Of a stretch of 64,000 nucleotides of DNA, positions 40,001-51,615 are shown in pieces (the stretch's first letter is position 1; each line of letters opens with the position of its first letter). Location of the stretch: positions 124,025,823-124,089,822 of the forward strand of contig CM060685.1 of NCBI GenBank assembly GCA_030686995.1. The letters are read 5' to 3'. Made by a program: the position numbers and the translations under genes. A model generated the notes under the pieces. The model was not told where the DNA came from, ran no database searches, and saw only the letters and a list, made by a program, of their open reading frames with translations. This DNA comes from Artemisia argyi (taxonomy: Eukaryota > Streptophyta > Magnoliopsida > Asterales > Asteraceae).

Positions 40001-41235
40001 AAACACCCATCTCTTATAGCATGTTACAAGCCTTTATCTAATTTCAGTTATTCTTATCACATAATTAGCTTTAAACAATGCCAAAAGCTCCTTAAATGTG
40101 CATTTCCAAAGTGAGTTGCAAGTTAAAGAATCATAATTAAATAGCCAGATAATCAAGTGCCTAAAGCCAGTGATAATTACATAATTCTGAGTTTATCTCA
40201 GCAGAATTTTGTTGTATAATAATCAGACTAAACACAATTCTAAAGTCCCCCATAGTAGTTGGTACCATGTTTCAATAGCAAATTATTGCATCGGATGTAT
40301 AATTATTGGAGTTGAAATACAGTTGACTCTTATCTAGATGTACCGCAAAACCCTCATCGACCTTTTACGTAGATGTTGATACTAATAAATTGATGTTATA
40401 TAATCGTATAAATGTGATTATATTGGATACTAATCTATGTTTTGCCTAATTTTTTGCAGAAACTTTCTTCAAAGGAAAAATCTGAGTCTGTCACTACTGA
40501 ACCCAAGATTGCAAATACTCATGAACAAGATGTTAGTACTGACAAGAAAAAGAAGAAAAGGAAAAGAAAGCAGGTTGATGACCTTCGGTTTGCAGCCGAA
40601 TTAGGTGTAGTTGTTTCGAAAAGAAAGGAACGAAAGAAAGAGTATGTTTCTTTTATGCCATTTCCATGTAGTACATGCTTATTGCTTTTAAAAGATATTC
40701 TTATTAACGTTTGGGATAATTTGTATAGGCTTTTGAAAGAAAGAAAAAAGAAACATAAGAAGGGGGGAAAAGAAGATGATTTGAACTTTCCCGGTCGTGA
40801 AGAGATCAAATTTGGAGAAGTTGTTAAAGCTCCTCCAAAGCTGGTCAATGTTCCCAAGGTTAGCTTCTTCATCCTCTAGTAATTCTCTACTTGTAAGGGT
40901 CAAAGTCGAGATACTTGATTTTTTTTAGTTTTCGTGTAAAAACTGGCTTTAATTCTCTGATTATATATATGGTCAAAATTGTCGGATAAAACTTCTGATC
41001 AAGACATGATAACCACTCCCAAAATGTGAGTTCGTCTTTACAACATTTTAAGCTGGTATTCCCATTCAAGCTGAAACTCTACTTTTATAATTTGCAGAAA
41101 TTTGGGTCTTCAATAAATGCGTCTCAAGAGAGGATTCGGTTGAGAGCCATTGAAGCGTATAGAGAGCAAAAGAAATGGGCTTCCAGACCTGGACTAAACA
41201 TTCCTACAGCCGACTTAACACCAGCAGGATTGTAG
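37078..41235 (+). CDS. CCDC137-like basic nuclear/nucleolar protein
   Basis: Five exons: 37078-37231, 39176-39267, 40460-40641, 40729-40858, 41098-41235. Phases join and give 231 aa ending in TAG. The start GGGAGGCAAAGGGAAG follows a 5' leader with AAACCCTAG words. The protein is very basic: MGGKGKKRREKNYKEAHG at the N-terminus, LPSKLRKLM-like (MPSKLRKLMSYTQ), KKKKKRKRKQVDDLRF in exon 3, and IKFGEVVKAPPKL then RLRAIEAYREQKKW near the C-terminus. The last two blocks resemble the conserved tail of coiled-coil domain protein 137. A nucleolar location is inferred from the Lys/Arg clusters; the biochemical role is unknown to me. Intron 1 is 1944 bp and intron 2 is 1192 bp. Confidence 0.82.
38150..38310 (-). 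repeat. Possible SINE fragment in intron 1 of the CCDC137-like gene
   Basis: The minus strand contains GAGGTCTCAAGTTCAACTCC, similar to a tRNA-type B box, followed by AGGTGCAAGCAATCC, and GTGGGTTTAAACCCCGTGA further on. A related scrap (GACTAATCCCAGGGCGAC) lies at 37580. No end or duplication was fixed. Confidence 0.3.
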
Positions 41236-41505
41236 TGCTGCATTCATGGTTGTATCCTTAAATTATAAAACATTTGTCTGTTCTAGTTTTCAACTTAGAT
41301 ATCCAAACCTACATGTAGTGTATTTGTTGAAGCAACACATTTTTTCTATCAGAGTAGAATTATGCAATGTTAAGAGTTACTACAATTGTCTCATGTTTCA
41401 TTCATATGGGAACTGTTAAGGAGAGTATCGTTTGTTTACATATCAACGCATATAACAAAGACTCCACTTACATACAATGTATACGATGGAAGTACAGCGG
41501 TAATA

Positions 41506-44500
41506 CTACTCGAATCTTTTGGAAACATGAACATGCAGTCCGCCATCAATGTGAAGATTAAGCATTGTTTTGTAGTTTGCAGTTTTGTTTTCATCACTTA
41601 GCTTGAAAGTGAAGCAACCCAACAAAATGGAAGCAAATATCTTCATCTGCCTGTATGCGAATTCTCGACCCAAACAAATTCTTTGTCCTGCCTGTGTTTT
41701 CAACAAGAAAAATTGAAGATAGAACATGTCAAAACCCCAACAACATTTCTACTAGAGCTAATAAGTCTGTGTTCTACCAGAGCTAATAAATCTGTTTTTA
41801 ACCGTAAGTGTGCAGCATGCAAGAATTAGGAAAGGTTATCAAGATCGCGATCCTACTTAGGATAGTTTTTCTCCGCAAGATCGAGATCGTAAAATCAAAT
41901 CAGGATCGTCAGATCCTACGAAAATGTAAATTTTTTAGATAGGGGTTGTAGTGTGATTGTTCTATATAAAATTCGATATAAAAGACCAATTTAAGTTAAT
42001 ATAGATGAAAATTTCAAAGTTGAAACATCGTAATAATATAAACAATGCAATACATGCAATTCATTCATGTTTGAGTCATTCGATAAACGATTTGGATAGA
42101 AAAGAAATAGGACACGAGCAAAGTTGGGTCATGTATAAGGGTAAAATTCTGTCAAAATTTAGGAGGTGGGGTTAATTTCACAAAAAAGTTTGTTTAATAA
42201 TAAAAATTAGGCTTTATAGTAGCATTGAGATCGATAGCGATCCTACGATCTTACTAGCTATCTTACGATCTTACTTAGATCCTATGCTATCTCCGATCCT
42301 ACTTAGATCTTGCAAGGTTTACTAATGTATGATCGTAAGATCGTACGATCCTACTGTCAGTAGAAATAAATGGGGCATGTGTACGTGGTGTACTAACCTG
42401 AAATGCTGTAAATTTGAAGGGGCTCTCTGACCGGAAGCAACCATTGTCATCAAGCCATCGTTCTGGTTTGTAGTCTTCTGCATCATCACCCCATATGAAC
42501 TTCATCCTTCCCATTGCATATGGCTGGTAAGACACCATATCCCCTTTGTTCACATTATAACCATCAGGTAAAACATCGTCTGCAAAGCATATCTTCGCAT
42601 CCTACATAACATCTCATAAAACTAAAGTAAGCCCGTTATGTCTCAGACCTTTGACTGTCAGGTCATGATTAGTCTAAGGCTCGGTTAAGTCAATATATGA
42701 GAAACTGTTACATATTTGAGATCGCCTACTTACCACTGGAACTGCAGGAAAGAGTCTGAGAGTTTCTGTCAAAGCTGCATGAAGATACTGCAATTTTTCC
42801 AGGGCTTGTTCACTCACACTGTTAGCAAAATCCGCAACATTTGTGACGTTTCTCATGTTTGTTGCTTCTTTGATTTCTTTTGCAACCTTTTCTTGAATGT
42901 CGGGATGTTTACAAATCACATAAATGAACCAAGTCATAGCAGTAGACGTAGTGTCTTTTCCAGCTATTATGAAACTTAGTATTATATCTCGTATGTACTT
43001 TGGATCTTTATCATCGATTTGAAGAAACCTTGATAGAATGTCGTCTTTCTTCAACTGCAATTTTAATAATTGAAGGATCAAACGTTATGCATTGACATTT
43101 TTGGTCAAACCCATTGCTTATCATGTTTTGATTAGGTAACAATGCTCCTAATTAACACTAACATTTTCTATAAACCTCGATGTGGAATTTGGAGCAAGTT
43201 ATTCTAGTTATCAAATTACTCCCAAATACACAACAATCGTTGTTCTTTTTGAAACATAAAATAGTTTATTTGACTTCAATAGTCAAAACTGCACTTCAAT
43301 TTTCATAGAGAGGGCAATTTCAACCCATTTACATAAAATATTGGACGATTTTGATTTATTTTTTATTTTCTCTAACGAGTCAAATGTGGCAGGTTAAAAT
43401 ACAGAACTAAGAAAAAAACGGGTCAAATGGGCAAAGCTCATCAGAAAATGTTCAATAATGGATAAAACATCTAAATTGCTTTGTTGAAAGAAATTTAAAA
43501 ATGTTACTCGAATAATATAGTTTCTAGTTTTTGTGTGTTTAGCACGTGAATTAGTTATGATTTTTTTTATACAAGAGATCATAATCTTTGCGGGTAAGCC
43601 TAACATGCGCCCACCCGTTCCAACCCACAAGATCATTCATTTTGATCCATTACGTTACAACCTGCATTTTGCCAACCCTTCTCTTATAATAACAGGAAGA
43701 GTATCAGCTTACCGAGGAATCATCTTGTCCCTTAAGTGTTCTTTCAGTCTTGGTCTGGATCAGCTTATAAACGAATTCATCAACCACCCTAACACTTTCT
43801 TTCAACTTTGCTTCCGATCCAATATTAAAATATTTCTTGATTTTCCATGTTATATCAATGTATCTTTTGAGTGTCAAAGCGCTTGCATCATCAAATGCAT
43901 TACTAAATCTAGCACCTTCTTCATTTGAACCACACATGCTATCAAGATCAATTCCAAAAGCAACTTTGAATATTGAATCCAATGTTGCTTTCGTAAACAA
44001 GTCCTGCGTATCAATATATCACGACTGCCATTATGCCAATGATCGGATAAGCATATCAATATGTTGGTGACGGGAAGGAACTTACATTTATATCGATACT
44101 TTGATTGTCATTTGCAGCTGCAGACAGCAAATTCGCAAGTTTTACTGCATTTTTCCTGAATATTACACTGCTAAAATCTCTCAAGACTTTAGTTGAAAAC
44201 TCGTAGCTTGAGACCTTCCTTTGTTCTCGCCACTTGTCTCCATCGACTGTGAATATTCCATCACCAAGAAGATCCTTTAAGATTTCATGGTTATATGCTC
44301 CCTGCAATTTTAGTTGTAACTGTATAAGATATCCCTTTGTCTTTTAGGAATGTCGCGGATGTAGTTTAAGGCACATGTAGTTTAACAAAGATACATTTGA
44401 GAATTGTGTTGCAAATTATCATTTTTAAAGAAATGCTGTAAGTACTGCTTGTAACTATTTAGGACTATATTTTACAAAACGCTAAGGACCCAACTGAAAA

Positions 44501-47204
44501 TTTTAGTCATCGCTGATCTCATGACACAAAGCTAGTACTTTAATGTTATTAAAGAAATACGACTTTTGAGGTCAACATAGTTAGCTTCATGTGTACGAAT
44601 GTACATGACTGATGACTCGTATAAATTGAAATATTCTGGGTATTTGCTCAAATGCCCACCCATATCTCCATATTTACATATAAATCATGAATGTCAGAAA
44701 AATTGTTAATACTCTTTTATCTGATTTAACACATTATTTAGTCATCTAGAAAAAAATGATCATGTTGATGTCGACCTTTATTTTCTTTTAAGTAAATTGC
44801 AAAAATTGTCTTTGTGGTTTGGCCAAATTACATGTTTTGTCCGTATAGTTCGAAAAGTGCAGTCGGCCTCTATGTGGGAAAACTTTGGGTCCGCTTTCAT
44901 CCTTGCTCGCCAAAGAATTTAGTCACATCACCGGATCTCGTGGTGCCATGCTATTTTTCTTCTCGACATTTAAATTTCATATGATCAAATAAGAACTCTT
45001 TTATTAATACATGGGCATTGAATCCGAAAAAAGTTATCCGACATTCGCAAAGCAGAAGGTATTGTAAATTTCAGGTGATGGATCATGGAAGAAGGACTAT
45101 ATTTTTACAGGTTAGTATAAGAGGGACTAGTATAGAAATTTTCCAGAACGCTAAGGACCCAACTGAAAATTTAAGTCATTGCTGATCTCATGACATAAAG
45201 CTAGTACTACTTTAGGGCCCGTTTGGTTTGTAAATGAGTTTTGAATTTGGATTTACATTCGGATTCGGATTTCAGTGTAGATTTAAAGAGAGAAAATAAT
45301 ATTATAATATATAAATAAATTTAATTTATAAACTAATTATTGAATAAAAAAATAATAACTTATTTGAAAATAGAAAAAATAATAAAATAATTAAATAAGC
45401 AAGTACATAGGTTTGTGGCTAAGAAATAAAATTAGCTTTGAATTTTGTACGAAAGTCAACAAAACATTGTCGGAAAAAGAAGGTAAATTGGTAGGTTTCA
45501 TCAAATACTTTATTCAAAAGTATTAATTACTGTGATGTAATAATTACTGTGATGTAACCCAAATGTCGAAACAAACAATTGTATTCAAAATAATTCCTAT
45601 CTTTGATTCTATAGTGCCCAACCAAACGGCACATTAATGTTATTAAAGAAACGCGACTTTTGAGGTCAACATAGTTAGCTTCATGTGTACGAATGTACAT
45701 GACTGATGACTATCTTTCAAATTTTGAGAAGAGAACTAAAAGTTTGAGTCCAGGACCCAAAGCTTCATGTGTACGAATGTACATAACTCATACACACAAG
45801 CATTAAATTAACAATATCTTTCAAATTTTTGAGAAGAGAACTAAAATAGGAAATTACTATTAAAAGTTACTCCATCCATCTCATAATTATAGTCTACTTA
45901 CTTTTTATGTTTTCATTTTGCATATTTGAACTTATATATTTTTATTTGTGTTATATAATAGTTGATAAAAAATCAACTAGCATGTGGTCTAGTGGGTAAC
46001 TCTTATAGAGTTAAGTGAGCCACTCTGAGAGTAGTACCGGTTGGGTGACCTACCGGGAAGTCCTCAAGTGGGGCAGGACCACATGCTCTGTTGATACCAT
46101 CCCCCCACCGCAAATGCTCAGATTGACTGGTCAGCGAGGGGTCTTTTGAGATAATAGCCAGGGTTCATAGCCCACCTCCTGATAAGTACAGTCACTGGGA
46201 CAGGTGCTGATTGCCTGGGGCCGGGTCCTTGGGGGAGGGTCCGGTTGGCATCCTTAGGATGCATGGGACCAGGGTGATCCCACCGATCTTCACCTTTTGA
46301 GATAATAGTTGATAAAAATTATATCAATGGACAATACATTTAAAACTCAATCTATTCATATATTTAATATATAACACAAATAAAAATATTTAAGATCAAA
46401 GTTAAAAACCAAAGACTTGAAAAGTCAACACTAGACTATAATTATGAGACAGGGGGAGTAGTACTTAATCTCGTTAAAAGATTTTTGTCATTCATAAAAG
46501 CGTCCAACTGAAAACATTACATTGCTTGCCGAAGAATTTAGTCACATCACCGGATCTCGTGGTGCCATGCTATTTTTCTTCTCGACATTTAAATTTCATG
46601 GTCAAATAAGAACTCTTTTAATTTATTAATACATGGGCACTGAATGCGAATAAAGTAGTTGTACTAGAAAATTTATGAAGTTTGGTGACTCCTACTAATA
46701 TCTATATAGATATCGGTTAATGGTTATACTACGTACTTACCAACATAGTTGCACCTCACAACCTAAAATAGAAATTAGTAACTATGGTAGGTATGATCGA
46801 CCCGCCGGGTTAACCGGTTCGGCCGGTTTCGGCAAAAAAAACGGGTCAAAAAATCCGGGTTTCTACAACCGGGTTAACCAGTTAGACCCGCCGAGTTCTG
46901 AGTGACCCGGGTCAACCCGGTTTTCGAAACCCGGCCGGGTTTCGTTTTTTCAAAATTTTTTAATAAAAACCCGGGTTGATCCGGTGATCGAAACGGTTGA
47001 CCCAATAAAAAAAAATAAAAAAAATAATAAATTAAAAACCGGGTTAACTCGGCAATCGAACAGGTGCCCGGTGACTCGACCGGGTCGATTTCGAACCCGG
47101 TTTTCAAAACATTGCCATTAGTTATAAATAGGATTGAGATTGTTTAAAGTTTGTTTAAACATATGAGATCAACATGATCAATCATAAACAAGTAAAAGTA
47201 TAAT

Positions 47205-47248
<44 letters not shown>

Positions 47249-49601
47249 CAATAAAAATTAAAAATATGCTTATGTTATTTTCTCTCATATTAATACACAT
47301 AACATAGTCCTTCCTATGTTAAAACCGACTTAAGAGGGTCTTATAAATCCAAATGATGTGAGTAATGTGACACATTTGCAGCTTATAACATGATTATCTC
47401 GACACTAACACGACAACTCTCAGCAGTCAGCACATACGACCCGATCATATAACGACTACTCTAGGAACCAAAAAAAAAAACCATTAAAGTTAAAACCCGA
47501 AAAATTGGACTAGGGTATATAAAACTCCAACCTCCAAACAACCAAACGTAATAATATCACTAAAGACATTAATCCCGTAAAAGATTGGGTAGTAGCTCTA
47601 ATCAAGGTTTTCAAGATCGGGATCTTACCCAGGATCGTTTTCATCTTTACAAGATCGTGATCGTAGGATCGGATAAAGATCTTAAGATCCTACTATAGTG
47701 TCATTTTCTTAATATTTTTTGTAATATTATACAAATTTACAAATTATTATATATCATAAATACAAAATTATATGAATGTTTCATCGAAATATTGTCTTAA
47801 ATTATGTTTATGAAATGTTTAATAATATTATCATGTTGTTTTTTAAATTTACAAAACATAATCTAGAAATTTGCAGTTTTTTAGTTTGTTATCTGAGAAA
47901 AGTAGGATCGGATTAGATCTTAAGATCCTATGGTCAAGATCGGGATCATATAAGATCTTAAGCTTTCAAAGATCCTATGTAAGATCCGGATCGTGTTTGC
48001 TTTACAATATCGTAAAATCATAAGATCCTAAGATCAGGATCGGGATCCTGACAACCATGGCTCTAATTAATACGGTTTTACGCTTTTAACCCCTTAACCT
48101 ATGAGGATAGGAAAATGATTAGAAGACCTAAATTGTGTGCCTAAACATATATGGTATGATCTTGATGGCTTGTGAAAAAGTGGGTCCCCTGGCTGCAGTC
48201 ATCAGAATGATGTCACGTAGGCTTAGACATGAATTTAGGCACATCTTTTAGGCCTCCCAATCACTACTCATGAGGATATATATTAATGAAAATGATTAGG
48301 AGACCTAAATGTATGCCTAATTTTATGCCTAAAAAGATGTGGAAGTGTTTTATTGGTTTGTGATGAAGTAGGTATATCTACTATAACTAATAAAATGATA
48401 CCACATAAGATTAGACATATAATTAAACACATGAATTAGGCATCCCAATCAATGGTCATGTATTAATTATCACAAGATATTATACAATTTTTAGGATAAA
48501 CGTACCGGGAACGACAATGGGTTATCACAATATCATTGGCTGGTTTACAAGTTTTAACAACAAATCACATGTTCAGGGCTTATTTTATGGGAAATGATTT
48601 GTGCACCATTTATTTTTGGCTATACACCACTAAATTACACTAGTGATGCATACAGTACAGCACCACTATGCATAATTTAGTGGTGCATGGCAAAAAAAAA
48701 AATGATGTACAAATCTCCTCCCTTATTTTATTCGTTGCACATGCAAAGGCATTTGATACTCAAGCACCAACCTCTAATCCTCTAAAAAATGAATAGTTAT
48801 TAGACGACGTTGTCATTATAAAAACATTTTGAAAGTTTCTTATCACCCTATTATTTCGGGATTAAATCGTAGAATATCAATATACTTTTATAAATATATT
48901 GATTTAGTACGCGAATTTTAAAAAAGTTATAGAAATGTAACGAATATTCATAAGTATATCAATTTGGTACGTGATGATGACGTGTCACGTTATACTGGTG
49001 CCACGTGTCAAACTTTTAGATATGACACGTTATCATCACGTACTAAATTGAAACACTTATTCTACAACTTTTTTAAAATTCACGTACCAAATTATTAAAT
49101 TTTAAAAAAATACGTTGCTATTATTCAACGACCTAATCTCTATTAGTTATTTGGTTCTGAAAACTTAGTATTTAATTTTTTGTGATCAAATCATATAAAG
49201 CCAAAAGTTTGAACACAACAAAAATAAACATATGTAATCTTCAAAGATGTGTAAGACCCTTGTCTCATTTGCCGTAAATCCAGTTAGCTTATACATACCT
49301 TGCCGTAATTTTCAAAATTTGTCTTGAGCATGTACTCAACATTAGCTGGATCAGACGTATAAACCTCGTAACTAAAAGGTGAAAGCACTCTGTAACTTTT
49401 GTATTTTGTAGCAAGTTCGGTCATGTAATCATGCAACCTGTGGAAATTAAGTATATGGTGCAACATGGTTGCTGCAATAGGATGATGCTTCTTCTTATGT
49501 TGTTGTTGATTGTAAGCATAGTAACAAACAAGAACAATTGATATGGATGTTATTACTAGTATGGCTAGAGGGTTTGAGAGAATATCCATGGAAGTCCACA
49601 T
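41506..49601 (-). CDS. CYP704A: Cytochrome P450, CYP704A type (gene A)
   Basis: Six exons on the minus strand: 49299-49601, 44086-44301, 43713-44003, 42734-43054, 42398-42601, 41506-41691. Phases are all zero and the total is 506 aa. A second Met four codons in (MDILSNP) matches the starts of the two neighbouring P450s and is an alternative start. An N-terminal hydrophobic anchor lies at about residues 8-28 (LAILVITSISIVLVCYYAY), for the ER membrane. The oxygen-binding I-helix is AGKDTT (301-306), the K-helix is ETLR (367-370), PERW follows, and the haem loop is FQAGQRICLG with Cys451. CYP704 members are fatty-acid hydroxylases as a family; the substrate here is not known. Intron 1 is 4997 bp and full of transposons. 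The stop lies 270 bp from the stop of the facing CCDC137-like gene. Confidence 0.93.
41820..42360. mobile_element. GATC-rich element in P450 gene A intron 5
   Basis: Both ends are packed with GATC words (AAGATCGCGATCCTACTTAGGATAG on the left, GATCGTAAGATCGTACGATCCTAC on the right), with an AT-rich middle. It resembles the element at 47603-48059 in design and wording. Precise ends were not resolved. Confidence 0.5.
45215..45633. mobile_element. Tourist-like MITE with TTA duplication
   Basis: The left end is GGGCCCGTTTGGTTTG and the right end is CCAACCAAACGGCACA, flanked by TTA on both sides. The sister copy of the duplicated block (near 44532) lacks it and reads GCTAGTACTTTAATG, showing the empty site. 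The inside is AT-rich. PIF/Harbinger affiliation is inferred from the TTA; a hAT origin is possible. Confidence 0.65.
45870..46458. mobile_element. Stowaway MITE, interrupted by a SINE-like insertion
   Basis: Ends CTCCATCCATCTCATAATTA and TAATTATGAGACAGGGGGAG are inverted copies, flanked by TA on both sides. Without the internal insertion (330 bp plus 17-bp duplication) it is about 242 bp, the usual Stowaway size. Confidence 0.85.
45972..46301 (+). mobile_element. SINE-like element with 17-bp target duplication
   Basis: It is bounded by ATAATAGTTGATAAAAA on both sides (45955-45971 and 46302-46318). The 5' part contains GTGGTCTAGTGGGTAA, close to a tRNA A box, and the body is GC-rich compared with its host. 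There is no poly-A; the 3' end is CACCTTTTGAG. The long variable duplication points to LINE-driven insertion, and the A-box-like word suggests a tRNA-derived SINE. The B box is not clear. Confidence 0.65.
46782..47116. mobile_element. hAT-like MITE rich in CCGGGTT words
   Basis: Dense CCGGGTT/AACCCGG repeats in both orientations, with the right end TTTTCAAAACATTGCC. Flanks ATTAGTAA and ATTAGTTA (8 bp, one mismatch) fit a hAT duplication. The left terminal repeat is poor. Confidence 0.55.
47207..47248. repeat. T homopolymer, about 42 bases
   Basis: A pure T run in intron 1 of P450 gene A; its exact length is doubtful in any assembly. Confidence 0.9.
47603..48059. mobile_element. GATC-rich hAT-like MITE with perfect 8-bp duplication
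   Basis: The left end CAAGGTTTTCAAGATCGGGATC and the right end (inverted) CATGGTTGTCAGGATCCCGATC match at most positions. GCTCTAAT flanks both sides (47595-47602 and 48060-48067). Both arms are filled with GATC and AAGATCCTA words around an AT-rich centre. The 8-bp duplication and CAnGGTT start fit hAT. Confidence 0.78.
48110..48269. mobile_element. Small Mutator-like MITE with 9-bp duplication
   Basis: Left end GGAAAATGATTAGAAGACC; right end inverted GAGTAGTGATTGGGAGGCC. ATGAGGATA flanks both sides (48101-48109 and 48270-48278). Confidence 0.7.
48287..48460. mobile_element. Second copy of the small MITE family
   Basis: It opens GAAAATGATTAGGAGACCTAA and closes TTAGGCATCCCAATCAATGG, related to the element just before it. 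A further relative (GGCATACTTTTAGGC, ATGAGAATCATTTC) lies at 52575-52740. The duplication is not perfect (TATTAAT). Confidence 0.5.
48790..49140. repeat. Foldback repeat in intron 1 of P450 gene A
   Basis: Inverted arms around 48955-49045: TTGGTACGTGATGATGACGTG faces CACGTTATCATCACGTACTAA. The core contains two ACGTGTC words. It is probably a decayed MITE; possible flanks are TAGTTATT. Confidence 0.5.
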
Positions 49602-51259
49602 TGCAAGAGGTGAGAGATGTGATTGTGATATGAATGTGTTTTGGGTTTTTGATATATCGAGGTACCGGTGGTGATGAGGACATACATACTATTTTAAGTA
49701 ACATGAAGAAAACATATAGTAAACTACATAGGTCATCACTCATCTGTACTCAACTGTGTGGTATGTATGAATATACGGATTTTGTCCCCGGCCTTTTGAA
49801 ATTACACATATAGTTCTTGCGAGTTCGAACTTGCAACACTGATGGTCCTTGAGTCTGTTAAAGTTTAAACTCAACCCACCTAAGGGTCTTTAATCTAGCG
49901 GTATCAATTCACGAGAAAGTTATGGCCTCAACCAAGTGGTTGTGGGTGTAAATCTTGTCATGAACGATTGCTTAAGATTGATGTGTTTGTGTGAAATTGT
50001 ATATATACTATATATATGCCTTTTAAAGGGAAAAAAATGTTTTAAACTCAACGCAACTCTTTCAACATTATGAATATGACCATTAAGTAAGGTGGCGTTT
50101 GGTTTACATTAGGCTTTGACTATGGGTATTGGAATGTGAATGGGTTTGGAAACCCAGCTTACTTGGTGGGTTTAAAAAATGGCTATATTTATGGGTTTAA
50201 TTCTTAATTTTAAAACCAAACCTACAAACTAAACACCCCTTTAATTTCTTGTATTCTCCTAACATAAACAAAAGGGTGTATTTGGTTCATGGGTGTGAGA
50301 ATGAAGAAAGGGATTTCATTCCTAATAAATTGTTTGGTTAGTTTGTTTTATTTTGAAATATGGGTATGAAACCCATATAACTTGATATAACCTAAACCCA
50401 ATAAGTGGTGGGTTTACACATACCCTTTAAAATACCCATAATGATTCCCTAACATACCAAACACCCCCTTAAATTCTTTTAAGTTCATCTAGGATATTTT
50501 CACAACACCGCTACATGCTCATCCATAAGATTTCCTACATTTCAAGCTTCAGGGGGTTGTTCACCACCCTTAGCTTCGTTTCAAAGCTAAATAAGACGGA
50601 CTAAGACCAATTGTAAAAATGGGCAAAAGCCCGTTACATTTAGTACCTTTTGATCTCAAAGCTTACTCTCTTTTCTCATATTCATAATAAGGGAGAAAAG
50701 AAAAGTAAATGATGAAAATCCAATTTTTTGTGTGACCTGAAGAAATTTATACACAGGCCCCCCATCTTTTTGGTTGCTGCGTTTCGTAATGTATATACGC
50801 GTCCTTATCTACACAAACCGCCCATCGACACTTTTTTCTATGCAACCCACCGTCATAGATTTCGTCTTCTACATCTGCCAAGGTTAGCTGCTCTTACATT
50901 ACCAACAACTATTGCGTGCCTATGTTTGTTAGTTGATGTTTTTTTGGTACTTTTTTTTGTGCATGTTGTTTTTGCATATCTTATTGTACTGACTGTCTTA
51001 TTTGCTCATGTTAATATGCATTAATTTTATTTTGTCTATTGTTTTAGACACTTTGTTGTTTGTGTTACACGTTGTGATGTAAATTATTGGTTGTATAGTA
51101 TGAAAGTAAAAAAGAAAAGTTGTGCCAAAAAAGATGTTCCCATTATACCTGATGAAGATATACAAAATACCTCAATTTGATGTGTTACCTGGGAATGAAC
51201 CTAAGAGATCAAAAGTTAACACAAATTAAAACCTCTTAAATTATCACCATATTTTACAT

Positions 51260-51304
<45 letters not shown>

Positions 51305-51600
51305 CACAAAAAGATATCTAGCAAAAAATAATAAAAAGACGAGGCATAAGTTAAAACGTCACAAAAAGCCTTGCCGCAACTAGGCGGGGTCATACCTACC
51401 TTGTTGCAATCATTTGTATATTAAAAAAATACGAAAAAAGTTTTTGTATTCATGATGACATGATCCATGCTCAAGCTTCCAAATCCAAGAGCCAAAGAAC
51501 CCACTTTAGTTAGGCCCATGCCCATATCTTCCAGCTCCAATTCTTCTCTGCTGGGCCTTGTGTTGTACCATCAAGCCCAATGCCAATATCATTGTCTGCA
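49602..51600. other. Spacer upstream of P450 gene A
   Basis: It holds the promoter of the minus-strand P450 gene (no convincing TATA box seen). At 50093-50471 there are two adjacent MITE-like units whose ends read GGCGTTTGGTTTAC / CTAAACACCCC and GGGTGTATTTGGTTC / ACCAAACACCCC. An A run lies at 51264-51300. A 98-codon frame at 50728-51024 has no recognisable similarity and I do not call it a gene. Confidence 0.4.
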
Positions 51601-51615
51601 ATCTTGCATTTAGGG

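Larger units (their letters stand above)
44481..46650. repeat. Local tandem duplication in intron 1 of P450 gene A
   Basis: Block A (CGCTAAGGACCCAACTGAAAA to GTACATGACTGATGAC) occurs at 44482-44612 and again at 45152-45707, where it is split by the element at 45215-45633. Block B (GAAGAATTTAGTCACATCACCGG to AATACATGGGC) occurs at 44915-45018 and 46531-46640. The order A-B-A-B indicates an old tandem duplication. Confidence 0.75.

Noticed and set aside
50728..51024. 98-codon plus-strand frame in the spacer upstream of P450 gene A
   Set aside because: Hydrophobic end, no recognisable domain, no promoter or splice support; probably chance.
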